From: Nocardioides acrostichi | Lineage (GTDB): Bacteria; Actinomycetota; Actinomycetes; Propionibacteriales; Nocardioidaceae | DNA length: 64,000 nucleotides | Assembly (NCBI RefSeq): GCF_015319165.1 | Contig: NZ_JADIVZ010000001.1 | Span: 558,001-622,000, forward strand | Reading direction: 5' to 3' | In this document: positions 48,190-57,403 of the stretch, piece by piece | How positions within the stretch are numbered: the first letter of the stretch is position 1 | Layout of the letters: each line of letters begins with the position of its first letter | The notes under the pieces: generated by a model | What the model was told of the DNA's origin: nothing | Database searches by the model: none | The model's input: the letters and a program-made list of their open reading frames with translations, nothing else | Position numbers and translations under genes: made by a program

Positions 48190-49770
48190 GTGAACTCGAC
48201 ACGCCGCATCGACACCCGTCCCGAACACCCGTCCGTGACCCCCCTGGGGAGGTTCGCCGGGTGGCTGCTGGAACGCGATCGCACCGCGCAGGCGGTCGGG
48301 TTCGAGCCCTCCGACGACGCCGGACCCCGCGTCACGGGAGTCACGCTGAGCACCCGGCGGGTGCGCCCCGGCGACCTGTACGCGGCGCTGCCGGGGGCGC
48401 GGGCGCACGGCGCCGACTTCGCCGACCAGGCGCTGGCGTCGGGGGCGGTGGCGGTGTTCACGGATCCGGCGGGCGCGGCCCGGCTGCCCAGCGGCGTGCC
48501 GGCCTTGGTGGTGGAGGGTCCACGGCGCCTGCTCGGTGCCCTGAGCGCCGAGGTCTACGGCCACCCCGCGACGCGGCTGACCACCATCGGCGTCACCGGA
48601 ACCCAGGGCAAGACGACCACGACCAGGCTGCTCGAGGGCGGGCTCGCGGCGGCGGGTATCGCCAGCGCCGTGGTGGGCACCGTCGGCACCCGCATCGCCG
48701 GAGTCGACGTCGAGACGGCCCTCACGACGCCCGAGGCCCCGGACCTCCAGGCGCTGTTCGCCGTCATGGTCGAGCAAGGTGTGCAGGCCTGCGCCATGGA
48801 GGTCTCCAGCCACGCCCTGGTGCTCGGCCGCGTCGACGGGGTCGTGTTCGACCTCGCCTGCTTCCTCAACCTGGGCCGCGACCACCTCGACTTCCACGAG
48901 ACCGTCGAGGAGTACTACGCCGCCAAGGCCTCCCTGTTCACCTCGCGTCGGGCGAGGCGGGCGCTGGTCAACCTCGACGACGAGCACGGACGCCGACTGG
49001 CGCGTGAGACCGACCTGCCGCTGACCACGTTCTCCCTTGCCGGCGCCCTCGCCGACCACGACGCCGACTGGTGGGTCGAGCAGGTACGCCCCGCACCCAG
49101 TCGCACCGACTTCACGCTGCACGGACCGGACGCACTGACGGCCGAGGCGGGGGTGCCCCTGGCCGGGTCGTTCAACGTCTCCAACGCGCTGGCCGCCGCG
49201 GCCTCGGCGGGGGAGGCGGGGCTCGATGCCGCCGCGGTGGCCGCCGGCATCGCCACGATGCCCGGTGTGCCCGGGCGCCTCGAGAGCGTGCACGAGGGCC
49301 AGGACTTCGAGGTGGTCGTCGACTACGCCCACAAGCCCGACGCGGTCGAGGCCGCGATCGGCGCCCTGCGCCCGCTCACCGAGGGTCGCCTGATCGTGGT
49401 GCTCGGAGCCGGCGGCGACCGCGACAAGGGCAAGCGCCCGGTCATGGGCGAGATCGCCGGTCGGCTGGCCGACGTGCTCGTCGTGACCGACGACAACCCC
49501 CGCACCGAGGATCCCGCCGGCATCCGAGCCGCCGTGCTCGCCGGCGCCCGCGGCGTCGACGACAGCCAGCGCGCCGACGTGCGCGAGGTGGGTGACCGGC
49601 GCCAGGCGATCGCCCTGGCCCTGGCCCTGGCCGCCACTGGCGACATCGTGCTCATCGCGGGCAAGGGCCACGAGACCGGGCAGCAGGTGGGCGAGGTGGT
49701 GCACCCGTTCGACGACCGCGAGGTTGCCCGGGTCGAGCTGCGCAGGCGGGCGAGCAGGAGCGACGGGTGA
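48190..49770 (+). CDS. murE: UDP-MurNAc-tripeptide synthetase (diaminopimelate-adding)
   Basis: 526 aa. ATP-dependent addition of diaminopimelate to UDP-MurNAc-L-Ala-D-Glu. P-loop GVTGTQGKTTTTRLL, carbamylated-lysine region EYYAAKASLF, and DNPRTEDP: DNPR marks DAP-type rather than Lys-type enzymes. TAGGGT (48174-48179) lies ten bases before the GTG at 48190; GTG 48178 is an alternative. The usual next gene, murF, is missing: only 100 bases separate murE from mraY. Confidence 0.93.
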   Translation: MNSTRRIDTRPEHPSVTPLGRFAGWLLERDRTAQAVGFEPSDDAGPRVTGVTLSTRRVRPGDLYAALPGARAHGADFADQALASGAVAVFTDPAGAARLPSGVPALVVEGPRRLLGALSAEVYGHPATRLTTIGVTGTQGKTTTTRLLEGGLAAAGIASAVVGTVGTRIAGVDVETALTTPEAPDLQALFAVMVEQGVQACAMEVSSHALVLGRVDGVVFDLACFLNLGRDHLDFHETVEEYYAAKASLFTSRRARRALVNLDDEHGRRLARETDLPLTTFSLAGALADHDADWWVEQVRPAPSRTDFTLHGPDALTAEAGVPLAGSFNVSNALAAAASAGEAGLDAAAVAAGIATMPGVPGRLESVHEGQDFEVVVDYAHKPDAVEAAIGALRPLTEGRLIVVLGAGGDRDKGKRPVMGEIAGRLADVLVVTDDNPRTEDPAGIRAAVLAGARGVDDSQRADVREVGDRRQAIALALALAATGDIVLIAGKGHETGQQVGEVVHPFDDREVARVELRRRASRSDG

Positions 49771-49870
49771 GGCGCGCCACGCCCCGGGGAGGGGAGCACG
49801 CTCCGCGGCCCGCCGTGGGCCACAATCAGAACGCACCACTCGTGATCTCGACACCTCGGAAGGCGGACCG

Positions 49871-50956
49871 GTGAGGGCCATCTTGCTGGCAGGCGGCTTC
49901 GCGCTGCTCATCTCGCTGATCGGCACCCGCTACGCCATCCGCCAGTTCACCAAGATGGGGTACGGCCAGGAGGTCCGCGACGACGGCCCGACCAGCCACC
50001 ACGTCAAGCGCGGCACCCCCACCATGGGCGGCACGGTCATCATCGTCGCGGCTGTCGTGGGCTACTTCGCGGCCAAGGCGATCACGGTCTCTCCGCCGAG
50101 TGCGTCGGCGTGGCTGCTCCTGCTGCTCTTCGTCGGCACCGGCATGGTCGGGTTCCTCGATGACTTCATCAAGATCTACAAGCAACGCAGCCTGGGCCTG
50201 CGCAGCAAGGCCAAGATCGTCGGGCAGACCATCGTCGGTCTCGCGTTCGGGGTACTCGCGCTCAGCGGCGCGCTCGAAGACGACCGCGGCCAGCGGCCGG
50301 CGTCCCAGGCGATCTCGTTCATCCGCGACCTGCGCATCTCGCTGCCGGTCCTGCTGGCGCTGGGCCTGATCCTGCTCATGGTCATCGCCACCAGCAACGC
50401 CACCAACCTCAACGACGGGGCCGACGGTCTGCTCGTCGGCTCGAGCGTGATGGTCTTCGGCGCCTACACGATCGTGAACATCTGGCAGAACAACCAGTGG
50501 TGCGGGCAGGCCGACATCTCCTACGGCAAGTGCTACGAGGTGCGCGACCCGCTCGACCTGGCCGTGCTCGCGGCCGCCATCACCGGAGCCTGCTTCGGCT
50601 TCTTGTGGTGGAACGCCTCGCCGGCCCAGATCTTCATGGGCGACACCGGCTCGCTGGCCCTCGGCGCTGCGCTGGCCGGGTTCGCGATTCTCACCCGCAC
50701 CGAGCTGCTGCTCATCATCCTCGGCGGCGTCTTCGTCATGGAGACGGTCTCGGTGATGCTCCAGGTGAGCTGGTTCAAGATCTCGCGGCGGGTCTTCGGC
50801 AGCCCCAGGCGGCTGTTCCGGATGACCCCGATCCACCACACCTTCGACATGGCCTGGGGCGAGGTCACCATGGTGATCCGGTTCTGGATCCTCTGCGGCC
50901 TCTGCGTCGCCGGCGGTCTCGGCATCTTCTACGCCGAGTGGGTCGCGGGCACATGA
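49871..50956 (+). CDS. mraY: phospho-MurNAc-pentapeptide translocase
   Basis: 361 aa, ten transmembrane segments. Transfers phospho-MurNAc-pentapeptide to undecaprenyl phosphate, making lipid I. DDGPTSHHVKRGTPTMGG, FLDDFIKIYKQRSLGLR, NATNLNDGADGLLVG and FMGDTGSLALGAAL carry the conserved Asp residues and the Mg site. The GTG at 49871 is followed by the expected first helix. Its stop overlaps the murD ATG. Confidence 0.95.
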   Translation: MRAILLAGGFALLISLIGTRYAIRQFTKMGYGQEVRDDGPTSHHVKRGTPTMGGTVIIVAAVVGYFAAKAITVSPPSASAWLLLLLFVGTGMVGFLDDFIKIYKQRSLGLRSKAKIVGQTIVGLAFGVLALSGALEDDRGQRPASQAISFIRDLRISLPVLLALGLILLMVIATSNATNLNDGADGLLVGSSVMVFGAYTIVNIWQNNQWCGQADISYGKCYEVRDPLDLAVLAAAITGACFGFLWWNASPAQIFMGDTGSLALGAALAGFAILTRTELLLIILGGVFVMETVSVMLQVSWFKISRRVFGSPRRLFRMTPIHHTFDMAWGEVTMVIRFWILCGLCVAGGLGIFYAEWVAGT

Positions 50957-52440
50957 GTCGCGATCCGAGCGCCCTGGGCCAGACCGACTCCTGGGACGGT
51001 GTGCGCGCCGTCGTGGCCGGGTTCGGCGTCTCCGGCTTCGCGGCCGCCGACAACCTGACCCACCTCGGCGCGCAGGTCACCGCGCTCGATGAGTCGTCGG
51101 CCGACGCCGGGCCGGTCGAGCGCAGCGAGAAGGCGCAACTGCTGGAGATCCTCGGCGCCACGGTGCGTCTGGGGGAGGGCGCCACCGCGACGCTGCCCGA
51201 CGACGTCGACGTCGTCATCACCTCGCCCGGGTGGCGCCCCGAGGCGCCCCTGCTCGCGCAGGCCGCCGCTCGGGGCATCCCGGTGTGGGGCGAGGTCGAG
51301 CTGGCCTGGCGCCTGCGACACCCCGAGCAGGCCGCTCCGTGGCTCGCGGTCACGGGCACCAACGGCAAGACCACGACGGTGCAGATGCTCGAGCACATCG
51401 CCCGCACCGCCGGCCTGCGCGCCGTGGCGGCCGGCAACGTGGGTCTTCCGCTGGTCGAGGCCGTGATGGACCCCCTGCCCTACGACGTGATCGCGGTCGA
51501 GCTCTCCAGCTTCCAACTGCACTACACGCACTCGATGTCGGCGGAGTCGGCGGCCGTGCTCAACCTCGCCGAGGATCACCTCGACTGGTACGGGTCGGGG
51601 CCGGCCGCGATGGGCGCCTACGCCGCCGACAAGGGCCGCATCTACGAGCGCGCGCAGCGCGCCTGCATCTACAACGTGGCCGACCCCGAGACCGAACGGC
51701 TGGTGCGCGAGGCCGACGTGATCGAGGGCGCGCGGGCCGTCGGGTTCACCCTCGGCATGCCCGACGTCGGCATGCTCGGCCTGGTCGAGGAGATCCTGGT
51801 CGACCGGGCCTTCATCGAGGAGCGCAAGACCAGCGCGGCGGAGCTGTGCACGCTCGAGGATCTGCCCAGCCAGGCGCCGCACGTGGTGGCGAACGCGCTG
51901 GCGGCCGCCGCGCTGGCCCGTTCGCACGGCGTCTCGCAGGCGGCCGTGCGCGACGGTCTGCGCACCTTCACCCTCGGCGGCCACCGCATCAGCGTCGTCG
52001 CCGAGCACCAGGGCATCACCTGGGTCGACGACTCCAAGGCCACCAACCCGCATGCGGCGATGTCGTCGCTGCGCGCCTACGACCCGGTGGTGTGGGTGGC
52101 CGGGGGGCTGGCCAAGGGCGCCCGGTTCGAGGAACTCGTCGCAGCCGTCCGCGGGCGGCTGCGTGCCGTCGTCCTCATCGGGCGCGACGCCGACGTGATC
52201 GCCGAGGCGTTGGCCCGACACGCGCCGGATGTGCCGGTGATCCGGCCTGTGACCGATGAGACTGGTGTGACTGGAGAGCATGGCCCGATGGGTCGTGTGG
52301 TCGAGGCGGCAGCCTCGGTCGCCCAGCCGGGCGACACGGTGCTGCTGGCCCCGGGTTGCGCGTCCATGGACATGTTCACCGACTACGGCGCTCGCGGCGA
52401 CGCGTTCGCCGCAGCAGTCCGGACCCACACCGGAGGCTGA
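50953..52440 (+). CDS. murD: UDP-MurNAc-L-alanine:D-glutamate ligase
   Basis: 495 aa, slightly longer than usual. Adds D-Glu to UDP-MurNAc-Ala. N-terminal Rossmann part VVAGFGVSGFAAADNL, P-loop VTGTNGKTTTVQML, ELSSFQLHYT, LNLAEDHLDWYGS and VDDSKATNPHAA, WVAGGLAKGARFEEL are all present. ATG overlaps the mraY stop (ATGA). Confidence 0.95.
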   Translation: MSRDPSALGQTDSWDGVRAVVAGFGVSGFAAADNLTHLGAQVTALDESSADAGPVERSEKAQLLEILGATVRLGEGATATLPDDVDVVITSPGWRPEAPLLAQAAARGIPVWGEVELAWRLRHPEQAAPWLAVTGTNGKTTTVQMLEHIARTAGLRAVAAGNVGLPLVEAVMDPLPYDVIAVELSSFQLHYTHSMSAESAAVLNLAEDHLDWYGSGPAAMGAYAADKGRIYERAQRACIYNVADPETERLVREADVIEGARAVGFTLGMPDVGMLGLVEEILVDRAFIEERKTSAAELCTLEDLPSQAPHVVANALAAAALARSHGVSQAAVRDGLRTFTLGGHRISVVAEHQGITWVDDSKATNPHAAMSSLRAYDPVVWVAGGLAKGARFEELVAAVRGRLRAVVLIGRDADVIAEALARHAPDVPVIRPVTDETGVTGEHGPMGRVVEAAASVAQPGDTVLLAPGCASMDMFTDYGARGDAFAAAVRTHTGG

Positions 52441-52470
52441 CTTCCCCGGCCAGCAGGAGGCAGGTAGCAG

Positions 52471-53754
52471 GTGACCTCGACCATCGACGAGACCCAGGCG
52501 CTGCCACTGCCCGATCGGGTCCGCGGTGCGTTGCACCGGCGCCTCGGCGACCCGGTCGGCCGGTACCGCACGACCACGGCCTCCTGGCGGGCTGCTCTCG
52601 ACCGGCCGCTCACGTCGTACTACCTGCTGCTGGGCGCCTCGGCGCTGCTGCTCACCATCGGCCTGATCATGGTGCTCAGTGCCTCGAGCGTGTACTCCTA
52701 CCGCGTCAACGACGGCGACTCCTATGCGGTGGTCAAGCGCCAGCTGATGTGGATGTGCCTCGGCCTGCCGGTGGCCTACCTCGCCAGCCGGGTCTCGATC
52801 ACGTTCGTACGCCGGCTGACGCTGCCCGCCTACGGCATCAGCCTCGTGCTCCTCACGGCCACGATCTTCCTGGGCCACGAGGTGGGCGGCAACAAGAACT
52901 GGCTCGGCGTCGGCGGCTTCTCGATCCAGCCCGCGGAGGTTGCCAAGCTCGCCCTGGTGCTCTGGGCGGCGCACGTCTACGCCAACAAGGAACGCCGGCT
53001 CGACAGCCTCCACCAGATCATCGTGCCGGTGGTGCCGGGCATGCTGCTGGCCACCGGGCTCGTGCTGGCCGGGCGCGACCTGGGCACGGCGCTCGTCTTC
53101 GGCGGCATCCTCATGGGCATGCTGTGGGTCGTCGGCGCGCCCTGGCGGTTCTTCGCCGCCAGCCTGATCGCGGTCTCGGCCGTCGCCGGTGCGCTCGCAC
53201 TCATCAGCCCGACCCGCATGGCCCGCCTGACCACCTTCACCGACCCCTTCAGCGACTTCCACAACGCCGGCTGGCAGCCCGCACACGGCCTCTACGCGCT
53301 CTCGACCGGAGGCTGGTTCGGCCAGGGCATCGGCGCCTCGCAGCAGAAGTGGGGCGACCTGCCCGAGGCCCACACCGACTTCATCTTCGCCGTGCTCGGC
53401 GAGGAGCTCGGCCTCGTCGGCACGCTGCTGGTCATCGGGCTCTTCCTCACCATCGCCTACGCGGCATTGCGGGTGGCGCGTCAGACCGAGTCGCCGTTCG
53501 TGCGCTACGCGACCTTCGGCATCGTGGTCTGGCTGCTGGGCCAGATGATCATCAACGTCGGCATGGTGCTGGCGCTGCTGCCCGTCATCGGCATCCCGCT
53601 GCCGCTCGTCTCCTACGGCGGCTCCTCGCTGCTGCCCTCCCTGGTCGCCCTGGGCCTGCTCATCGGGTTCGCCCGCCGTGAGCCGGAGGCCGCCCGCGCG
53701 CTGGCGGCGCGCCGTCGCCCCGTGGCCGGGGTGTCGGCGGGTCGACGCCGCTGA
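52471..53754 (+). CDS. ftsW: septal SEDS peptidoglycan glycosyltransferase
   Basis: 427 aa, GTG start. Ten transmembrane helices after a 45-residue cytoplasmic tail. SEDS landmarks: GGNKNWLGVGGFSIQPAEVA, AGRDLGTALVF, HTDFIFAVLGEELGLVG and PLPLVSYGGSSLLPSLVALG. It polymerises glycan strands at the septum in a complex with FtsI. Confidence 0.95.
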   Translation: MTSTIDETQALPLPDRVRGALHRRLGDPVGRYRTTTASWRAALDRPLTSYYLLLGASALLLTIGLIMVLSASSVYSYRVNDGDSYAVVKRQLMWMCLGLPVAYLASRVSITFVRRLTLPAYGISLVLLTATIFLGHEVGGNKNWLGVGGFSIQPAEVAKLALVLWAAHVYANKERRLDSLHQIIVPVVPGMLLATGLVLAGRDLGTALVFGGILMGMLWVVGAPWRFFAASLIAVSAVAGALALISPTRMARLTTFTDPFSDFHNAGWQPAHGLYALSTGGWFGQGIGASQQKWGDLPEAHTDFIFAVLGEELGLVGTLLVIGLFLTIAYAALRVARQTESPFVRYATFGIVVWLLGQMIINVGMVLALLPVIGIPLPLVSYGGSSLLPSLVALGLLIGFARREPEAARALAARRRPVAGVSAGRRR

Positions 53755-53785
53755 GCGGGTGCGCTCAGCACTAGATTCGGATCCG

Positions 53786-54865
53786 ATGCGCATCCTCCTC
53801 GCCGGCGGTGGCACCGCCGGGCACACCTCGCCGCTGCTGGCGACCGCCGACGCGCTGCGTCGCCTCGATCCCGACGTCGAGATCACCTGCTTGGGCACGC
53901 CCCGCGGCCTCGAGAACACCGTGGTGCCCGCGGCCGGCTACCCCCTCGAACTGGTGCCGCCGGTGCCTTTGCCGCGCAAGCCCGGCGCCGACCTGCTGCG
54001 CGTGCCCGGGCGCTTGCGCGGCGCCGTGCGCGCCACCAACGACGTGCTCGACAAGGTGCGCCCCGACGTGGTGGTGGGCTACGGCGGGTACGTCTCGGTA
54101 CCGGCCTACCTCGCTGCGCGGCGACGCAGACTGCCCATCGTCGTGCACGAGCAGAACGCGCTGCCCGGCGTGGCCAACAAGCTCGGCGCGCGGGTGGCCA
54201 CGCGGGTCTGCACGAGCATCCCCCAGACCCCACTGCCGCGAGCCGAGTACGTCGGCCTGCCGCTGCGCCCGATGATCTCCGGCCTCGACCGGGCGGCCCG
54301 TCGCGCCGAGGCGCGCAGCTTCTTCGGCCTCGATCCCGACCTGCCGACCGTGATGGTCACGGGGGGCTCGCAGGGCGCGGCCAGCCTCAACCGCGCCGTG
54401 AGCGGGGCTGCCACGATGCTCTCGGACGCCGGGGTGCAGGTGCTGCACATCCAGGGCAAGCACGGCGGCGCCCAGCCCGGCCCGACGACCGTGCCGTACG
54501 TCGTCCTCGACTTCTGTGACCGGATGGACCTCGCGCTCGCAGCCGCCGATCTCACCGTGTGCCGCTCGGGCGCCAACAGCGTCACCGAGGCGGCCGCCAC
54601 CGGCCTGCCCGCGGTGTTCGTCCCACTGCCCATCGGAAACGGCGAACAGGCGCTCAACGCCAAGCCCGTGGTCGACGCCGGGGGAGCGCTCCTGGTCGAC
54701 GACGCCGCCCTCACGCCCCGATGGGTTGCCGAGCACGTCGTCTCGTTGGTCACCGACGCCCCACGGCTGGCCGCCATGAGCGCCGCAGCGCAGGCGATGG
54801 TGCCGCGCGACGGCGACGAGAAGCTCGCGCGCATCGTGCTCGAGTGCGTGGGAGCCGGCCGATGA
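53786..54865 (+). CDS. murG: lipid II synthase (UDP-GlcNAc transferase)
   Basis: 359 aa GT-B enzyme. Adds GlcNAc to lipid I. RILLAGGGTAGHTSPLLATA (N-domain G loop), VVGYGGYVSVPAYLAAR, HEQNALPGVANKLGA, TGGSQGAASLNRAV and the C-domain CRSGANSVTEAAATGLPAVF are intact. TAGATT (53772-53777) lies eight bases before the ATG and may be an internal promoter. Stop overlaps the murC ATG. Confidence 0.95.
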   Translation: MRILLAGGGTAGHTSPLLATADALRRLDPDVEITCLGTPRGLENTVVPAAGYPLELVPPVPLPRKPGADLLRVPGRLRGAVRATNDVLDKVRPDVVVGYGGYVSVPAYLAARRRRLPIVVHEQNALPGVANKLGARVATRVCTSIPQTPLPRAEYVGLPLRPMISGLDRAARRAEARSFFGLDPDLPTVMVTGGSQGAASLNRAVSGAATMLSDAGVQVLHIQGKHGGAQPGPTTVPYVVLDFCDRMDLALAAADLTVCRSGANSVTEAAATGLPAVFVPLPIGNGEQALNAKPVVDAGGALLVDDAALTPRWVAEHVVSLVTDAPRLAAMSAAAQAMVPRDGDEKLARIVLECVGAGR

Positions 54866-56301
54866 GGCTGCCCGTGCCCGACGAGATCCTGCCCGCCGAC
54901 CGTCTCGGCCGGGTGCACTTCGTCGGCGTCGGGGGAGCCGGGCTGTCGGCGATCGCCCGCATCATGGCTGCTCGCGGGCTGAGTGTCAGCGGCAGCGACG
55001 ACGCCGACACCCCGTTCCTGCCCGCTCTGCGCGAGGCGGGGGTGCGGCTCTTCCACGGCTACGCCGCCGAGCACGTGGCCGGGCTCGGCCCTGACGACAC
55101 CCTGGTCGTGACCACCGCGGCACGCGAGGACAACCCCGAGGTGCTCGCCGCCCGGGCGCGGGGAGTGCGGCTCTACCCGCGCTCCGCGGGGTTGGCCTCG
55201 GTGATGGCCGGACGCCGCGTGGTCGCCGTCGCGGGCACCCATGGCAAGACCACCACGACCTCGATGCTCACCTGCGCCCTGCTCGCCTGTGGCGCCGACC
55301 CGACCTACGCCGTGGGCGGCCTGCTCGGCGCGACCGGCCGCAACGCCGACGCCGGTGCCGGGCCACTGTTCGTGGCGGAGGCAGACGAATCCGACGGCGC
55401 CTTCCTGCACTACCGACCCGATGTCGCGATCGTCACCAACGTGGGCGCCGACCACCTCGACCAGTGGGGCAGCGTCGAGGCCTACCGCGCCGCCTTCGTC
55501 GACTTCGTCGACACCATGCCCGCGGGCAGCGAGGGCGGGCTGCTCGTCGTCGGAACCGACGACGAGGGCGGCGCCGCGCTGGCCGACCATGCCGAGGCGA
55601 GCGGACGAGAGGTGGTCCGGGTCGGGCTCGGCGAGGGGTGCGACCTGCTCGCGGCCGACGTGCTGCTCGAGGGGTCGACGTCGACCTTCACGGTGCATCA
55701 GGCGACGCCCGAGGGAGTCGTCGAGCTCGGGCGGGTGCGGCTGGCGGTGCCCGGCCGGCACTACGTTCTCGATGCCCTCGCCGCGCTGGGTGCCGGACTG
55801 CGGTTGGGCCACCCGTTCGGCGACCTCGTGGCCGGCCTGGAGTCCTTCACCGGCACCGGACGCCGCATGGAGCGCAAGGGCGAGGCGGCCGGCGTCGGCG
55901 TCTACGACTCCTACGCCCACCAGCCCGCCGAGATCGCCGGCGACCTCGAGGCTGCTCGCTCCCTGGCCGGCGAAGGTCGAGTGCTGGTCGCCTTCCAGCC
56001 GCACCTGGTCTCACGCACGCGGTTGTTCGGCGCGCAAATGGGTGCCGCGCTCGGCGCGGCCGACGAGGTCGTCGTGCTCGACGTCTACGTCGCCCGCGAG
56101 GATCCCGACCCCGCTGTCACCGGTGCCCTGGTGGCCGACGCCGTGCCCCTTCCGGACGGCGCGGTGGCGTTCGTGGCCGGTCTCGACGACGCGGCCTCCG
56201 AGCTGGTGCGACGTGCCCGCCCCGGCGACCTCGTGCTGACCCTCGGGGCCGGAGACGTCACCACCCTCGGCCCCCGACTGCTCGACCTGCTGGAGGACTG
56301 A
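54862..56301 (+). CDS. murC: UDP-MurNAc:L-alanine ligase
   Basis: 479 aa. First amino-acid ligase of the peptide stem. VHFVGVGGAGLSAIARIMAA, P-loop VAGTHGKTTTTSML, EADESDGAFLHYRPDVAIVT, NVGADHLDQWG and YDSYAHQPAEIAGDLEAAR are family hallmarks. ATG overlaps the murG stop. Confidence 0.95.
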   Translation: MRLPVPDEILPADRLGRVHFVGVGGAGLSAIARIMAARGLSVSGSDDADTPFLPALREAGVRLFHGYAAEHVAGLGPDDTLVVTTAAREDNPEVLAARARGVRLYPRSAGLASVMAGRRVVAVAGTHGKTTTTSMLTCALLACGADPTYAVGGLLGATGRNADAGAGPLFVAEADESDGAFLHYRPDVAIVTNVGADHLDQWGSVEAYRAAFVDFVDTMPAGSEGGLLVVGTDDEGGAALADHAEASGREVVRVGLGEGCDLLAADVLLEGSTSTFTVHQATPEGVVELGRVRLAVPGRHYVLDALAALGAGLRLGHPFGDLVAGLESFTGTGRRMERKGEAAGVGVYDSYAHQPAEIAGDLEAARSLAGEGRVLVAFQPHLVSRTRLFGAQMGAALGAADEVVVLDVYVAREDPDPAVTGALVADAVPLPDGAVAFVAGLDDAASELVRRARPGDLVLTLGAGDVTTLGPRLLDLLED

Positions 56302-56306
56302 TCGTC

Positions 56307-57062
56307 ATGAGCTCGAGCACCGCCACCCGCGAGCGCCCCCGCGCGACCCCGGAGGAGCGCACCCGCCGCGCCTTCGCCCGCCGCCGATGGGCCCGTCGCT
56401 GGCTGGGCTGGCGCAAGGTGCTCGTCGCGCTGCTGGTGGCCGGGCTGCTCGTGCTCGGCGCCTACGCGTTGTGGTTCTCGCCGTGGCTCGCCGCCGACGA
56501 GGTCGAGGTCGACGGCCTCTCCCAGTTGACCGAGCAGCAGGTGCTCGCCTCCGCCGACGTGCCGTTGGGCACCCCGCTGGCCCGCCTCGACGTCGACGCG
56601 ATCGCCACCCGGGTGCGTTCGCTGGTGGGGGTGGAGTCCGCCGATGTGACCCGCTCGTGGCCGCACGGCGTCAGCATCGACGTCACCGAGCGGCAGGCCG
56701 TGGCGATCATTGCCATGGACGGTCGCCTGCGCGGCATCGACGCCGACGGCGTCGTGTACCGCGACTACAAGACCGCGCCACCAGAGCTGCCCACGCTGCT
56801 CGCGCCGTCCGGCATCACGAGCGATGCGCTGCGTGAGGGCGCGGGAGTGGTCGCGGCGCTGCCCGATGACCTGCTCGCCCGCGTCGACCACGTGTCGGTG
56901 AGGTCCGTCGACGAGATCTCCCTGGCTCTGCGCGACGGGCGGACCGTGGAGTGGGGGAGCGATGAGAACTCGGCTCAGAAGGCCGAGGTCCTCAGCGTGC
57001 TGCTCGACCAGCAGGCCCAGGTCTACGACGTCTCCGTCCCCTCCCGCCCCACCACCCGCTGA
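56307..57062 (+). CDS. ftsQ: cell division protein FtsQ
   Basis: 251 aa bitopic protein. Basic cytoplasmic tail of 38 residues, transmembrane helix at about 39-58, POTRA domain [20 protein letters not shown] with [12 protein letters not shown], and the beta-domain [18 protein letters not shown]. It links FtsL/FtsB with the septal synthases. ATG five bases after the murC stop. Confidence 0.9.
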   Translation: MSSSTATRERPRATPEERTRRAFARRRWARRWLGWRKVLVALLVAGLLVLGAYALWFSPWLAADEVEVDGLSQLTEQQVLASADVPLGTPLARLDVDAIATRVRSLVGVESADVTRSWPHGVSIDVTERQAVAIIAMDGRLRGIDADGVVYRDYKTAPPELPTLLAPSGITSDALREGAGVVAALPDDLLARVDHVSVRSVDEISLALRDGRTVEWGSDENSAQKAEVLSVLLDQQAQVYDVSVPSRPTTR

Positions 57063-57064
57063 CC

Positions 57065-57130
57065 CGCGAGGGGTCGCGAATCGTCCCGCGAGGGGTCGCG
57101 AATCGTCCCGCGAGGGGTCGCGAATCGTCC
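57065..57130 (+). repeat. 22-bp tandem repeat array C1 (three units) after ftsQ
   Basis: Three identical units at 57065-57086, 57087-57108 and 57109-57130, starting CGCGAGGGGTCGCGAATCG and ending TCC; a decayed fourth follows to 57144. Same 22-bp period as the dinB-flanking arrays but different bases. Confidence 0.85.
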
Positions 57131-57144
57131 CGCGAAGGGTCGCT

Positions 57145-57210
57145 GCCCCGAAACTCGTGGCAGGTCATTCGAAAACTGGCGACGGGTCACCTGCAAACAC
57201 GGGGCGGGTC
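57145..57210 (+). repeat. 22-bp tandem repeat array C2 before ftsZ
   Basis: Three diverged units at 57145-57166, 57167-57188 and 57189-57210 with the core (G)AAACT-n2-TGGC(A/G)GGTC. These match the units at 36791-36878 and 38751-38816, in the orientation of the latter. Confidence 0.75.
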
Positions 57211-57266
57211 GGCGTGTCTGCGCGATCCGGGGGTGGCTGCTCCCTACTGTCGTGACCACGACGAGG

Positions 57267-57297
57267 TTGACATAACTATAACCCTCAGGCTGAGGGT
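57267..57297 (+). promoter_or_regulatory. candidate ftsZ promoter and inverted repeat
   Basis: TTGACA at 57267-57272 and TATAAC at 57277-57282 are unusually AT-rich for the region. ACCCTCAGGCTGAGGGT (57281-57297) is a perfect seven-base inverted repeat around GGC. The ftsZ GTG lies 107 bases downstream, leaving a long leader. No TANNNT is placed 17 bases from the TTGACA, so the exact -10 is uncertain. Confidence 0.45.
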
Positions 57298-57403
57298 CAG
57301 GGTTGAGACTCGGCGAACCAGCGCAGAGGCAAGAGCAGCACACCAGCACGGGGTCCACAGCGGGCCACATCGGGCACAGTCGAGGAAGCAAGGGGCGAGA
57401 GCC

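Noticed and set aside
46059-48461. 800-codon open frame on the minus strand
   Set aside because: Antisense to ftsI and neighbouring dcw genes; no motif, and the composition is typical of shadow frames.
50929-53919. 996-codon open frame on the minus strand
   Set aside because: Antisense to murD and ftsW, rich in His/Arg/Gly and without recognisable domains.
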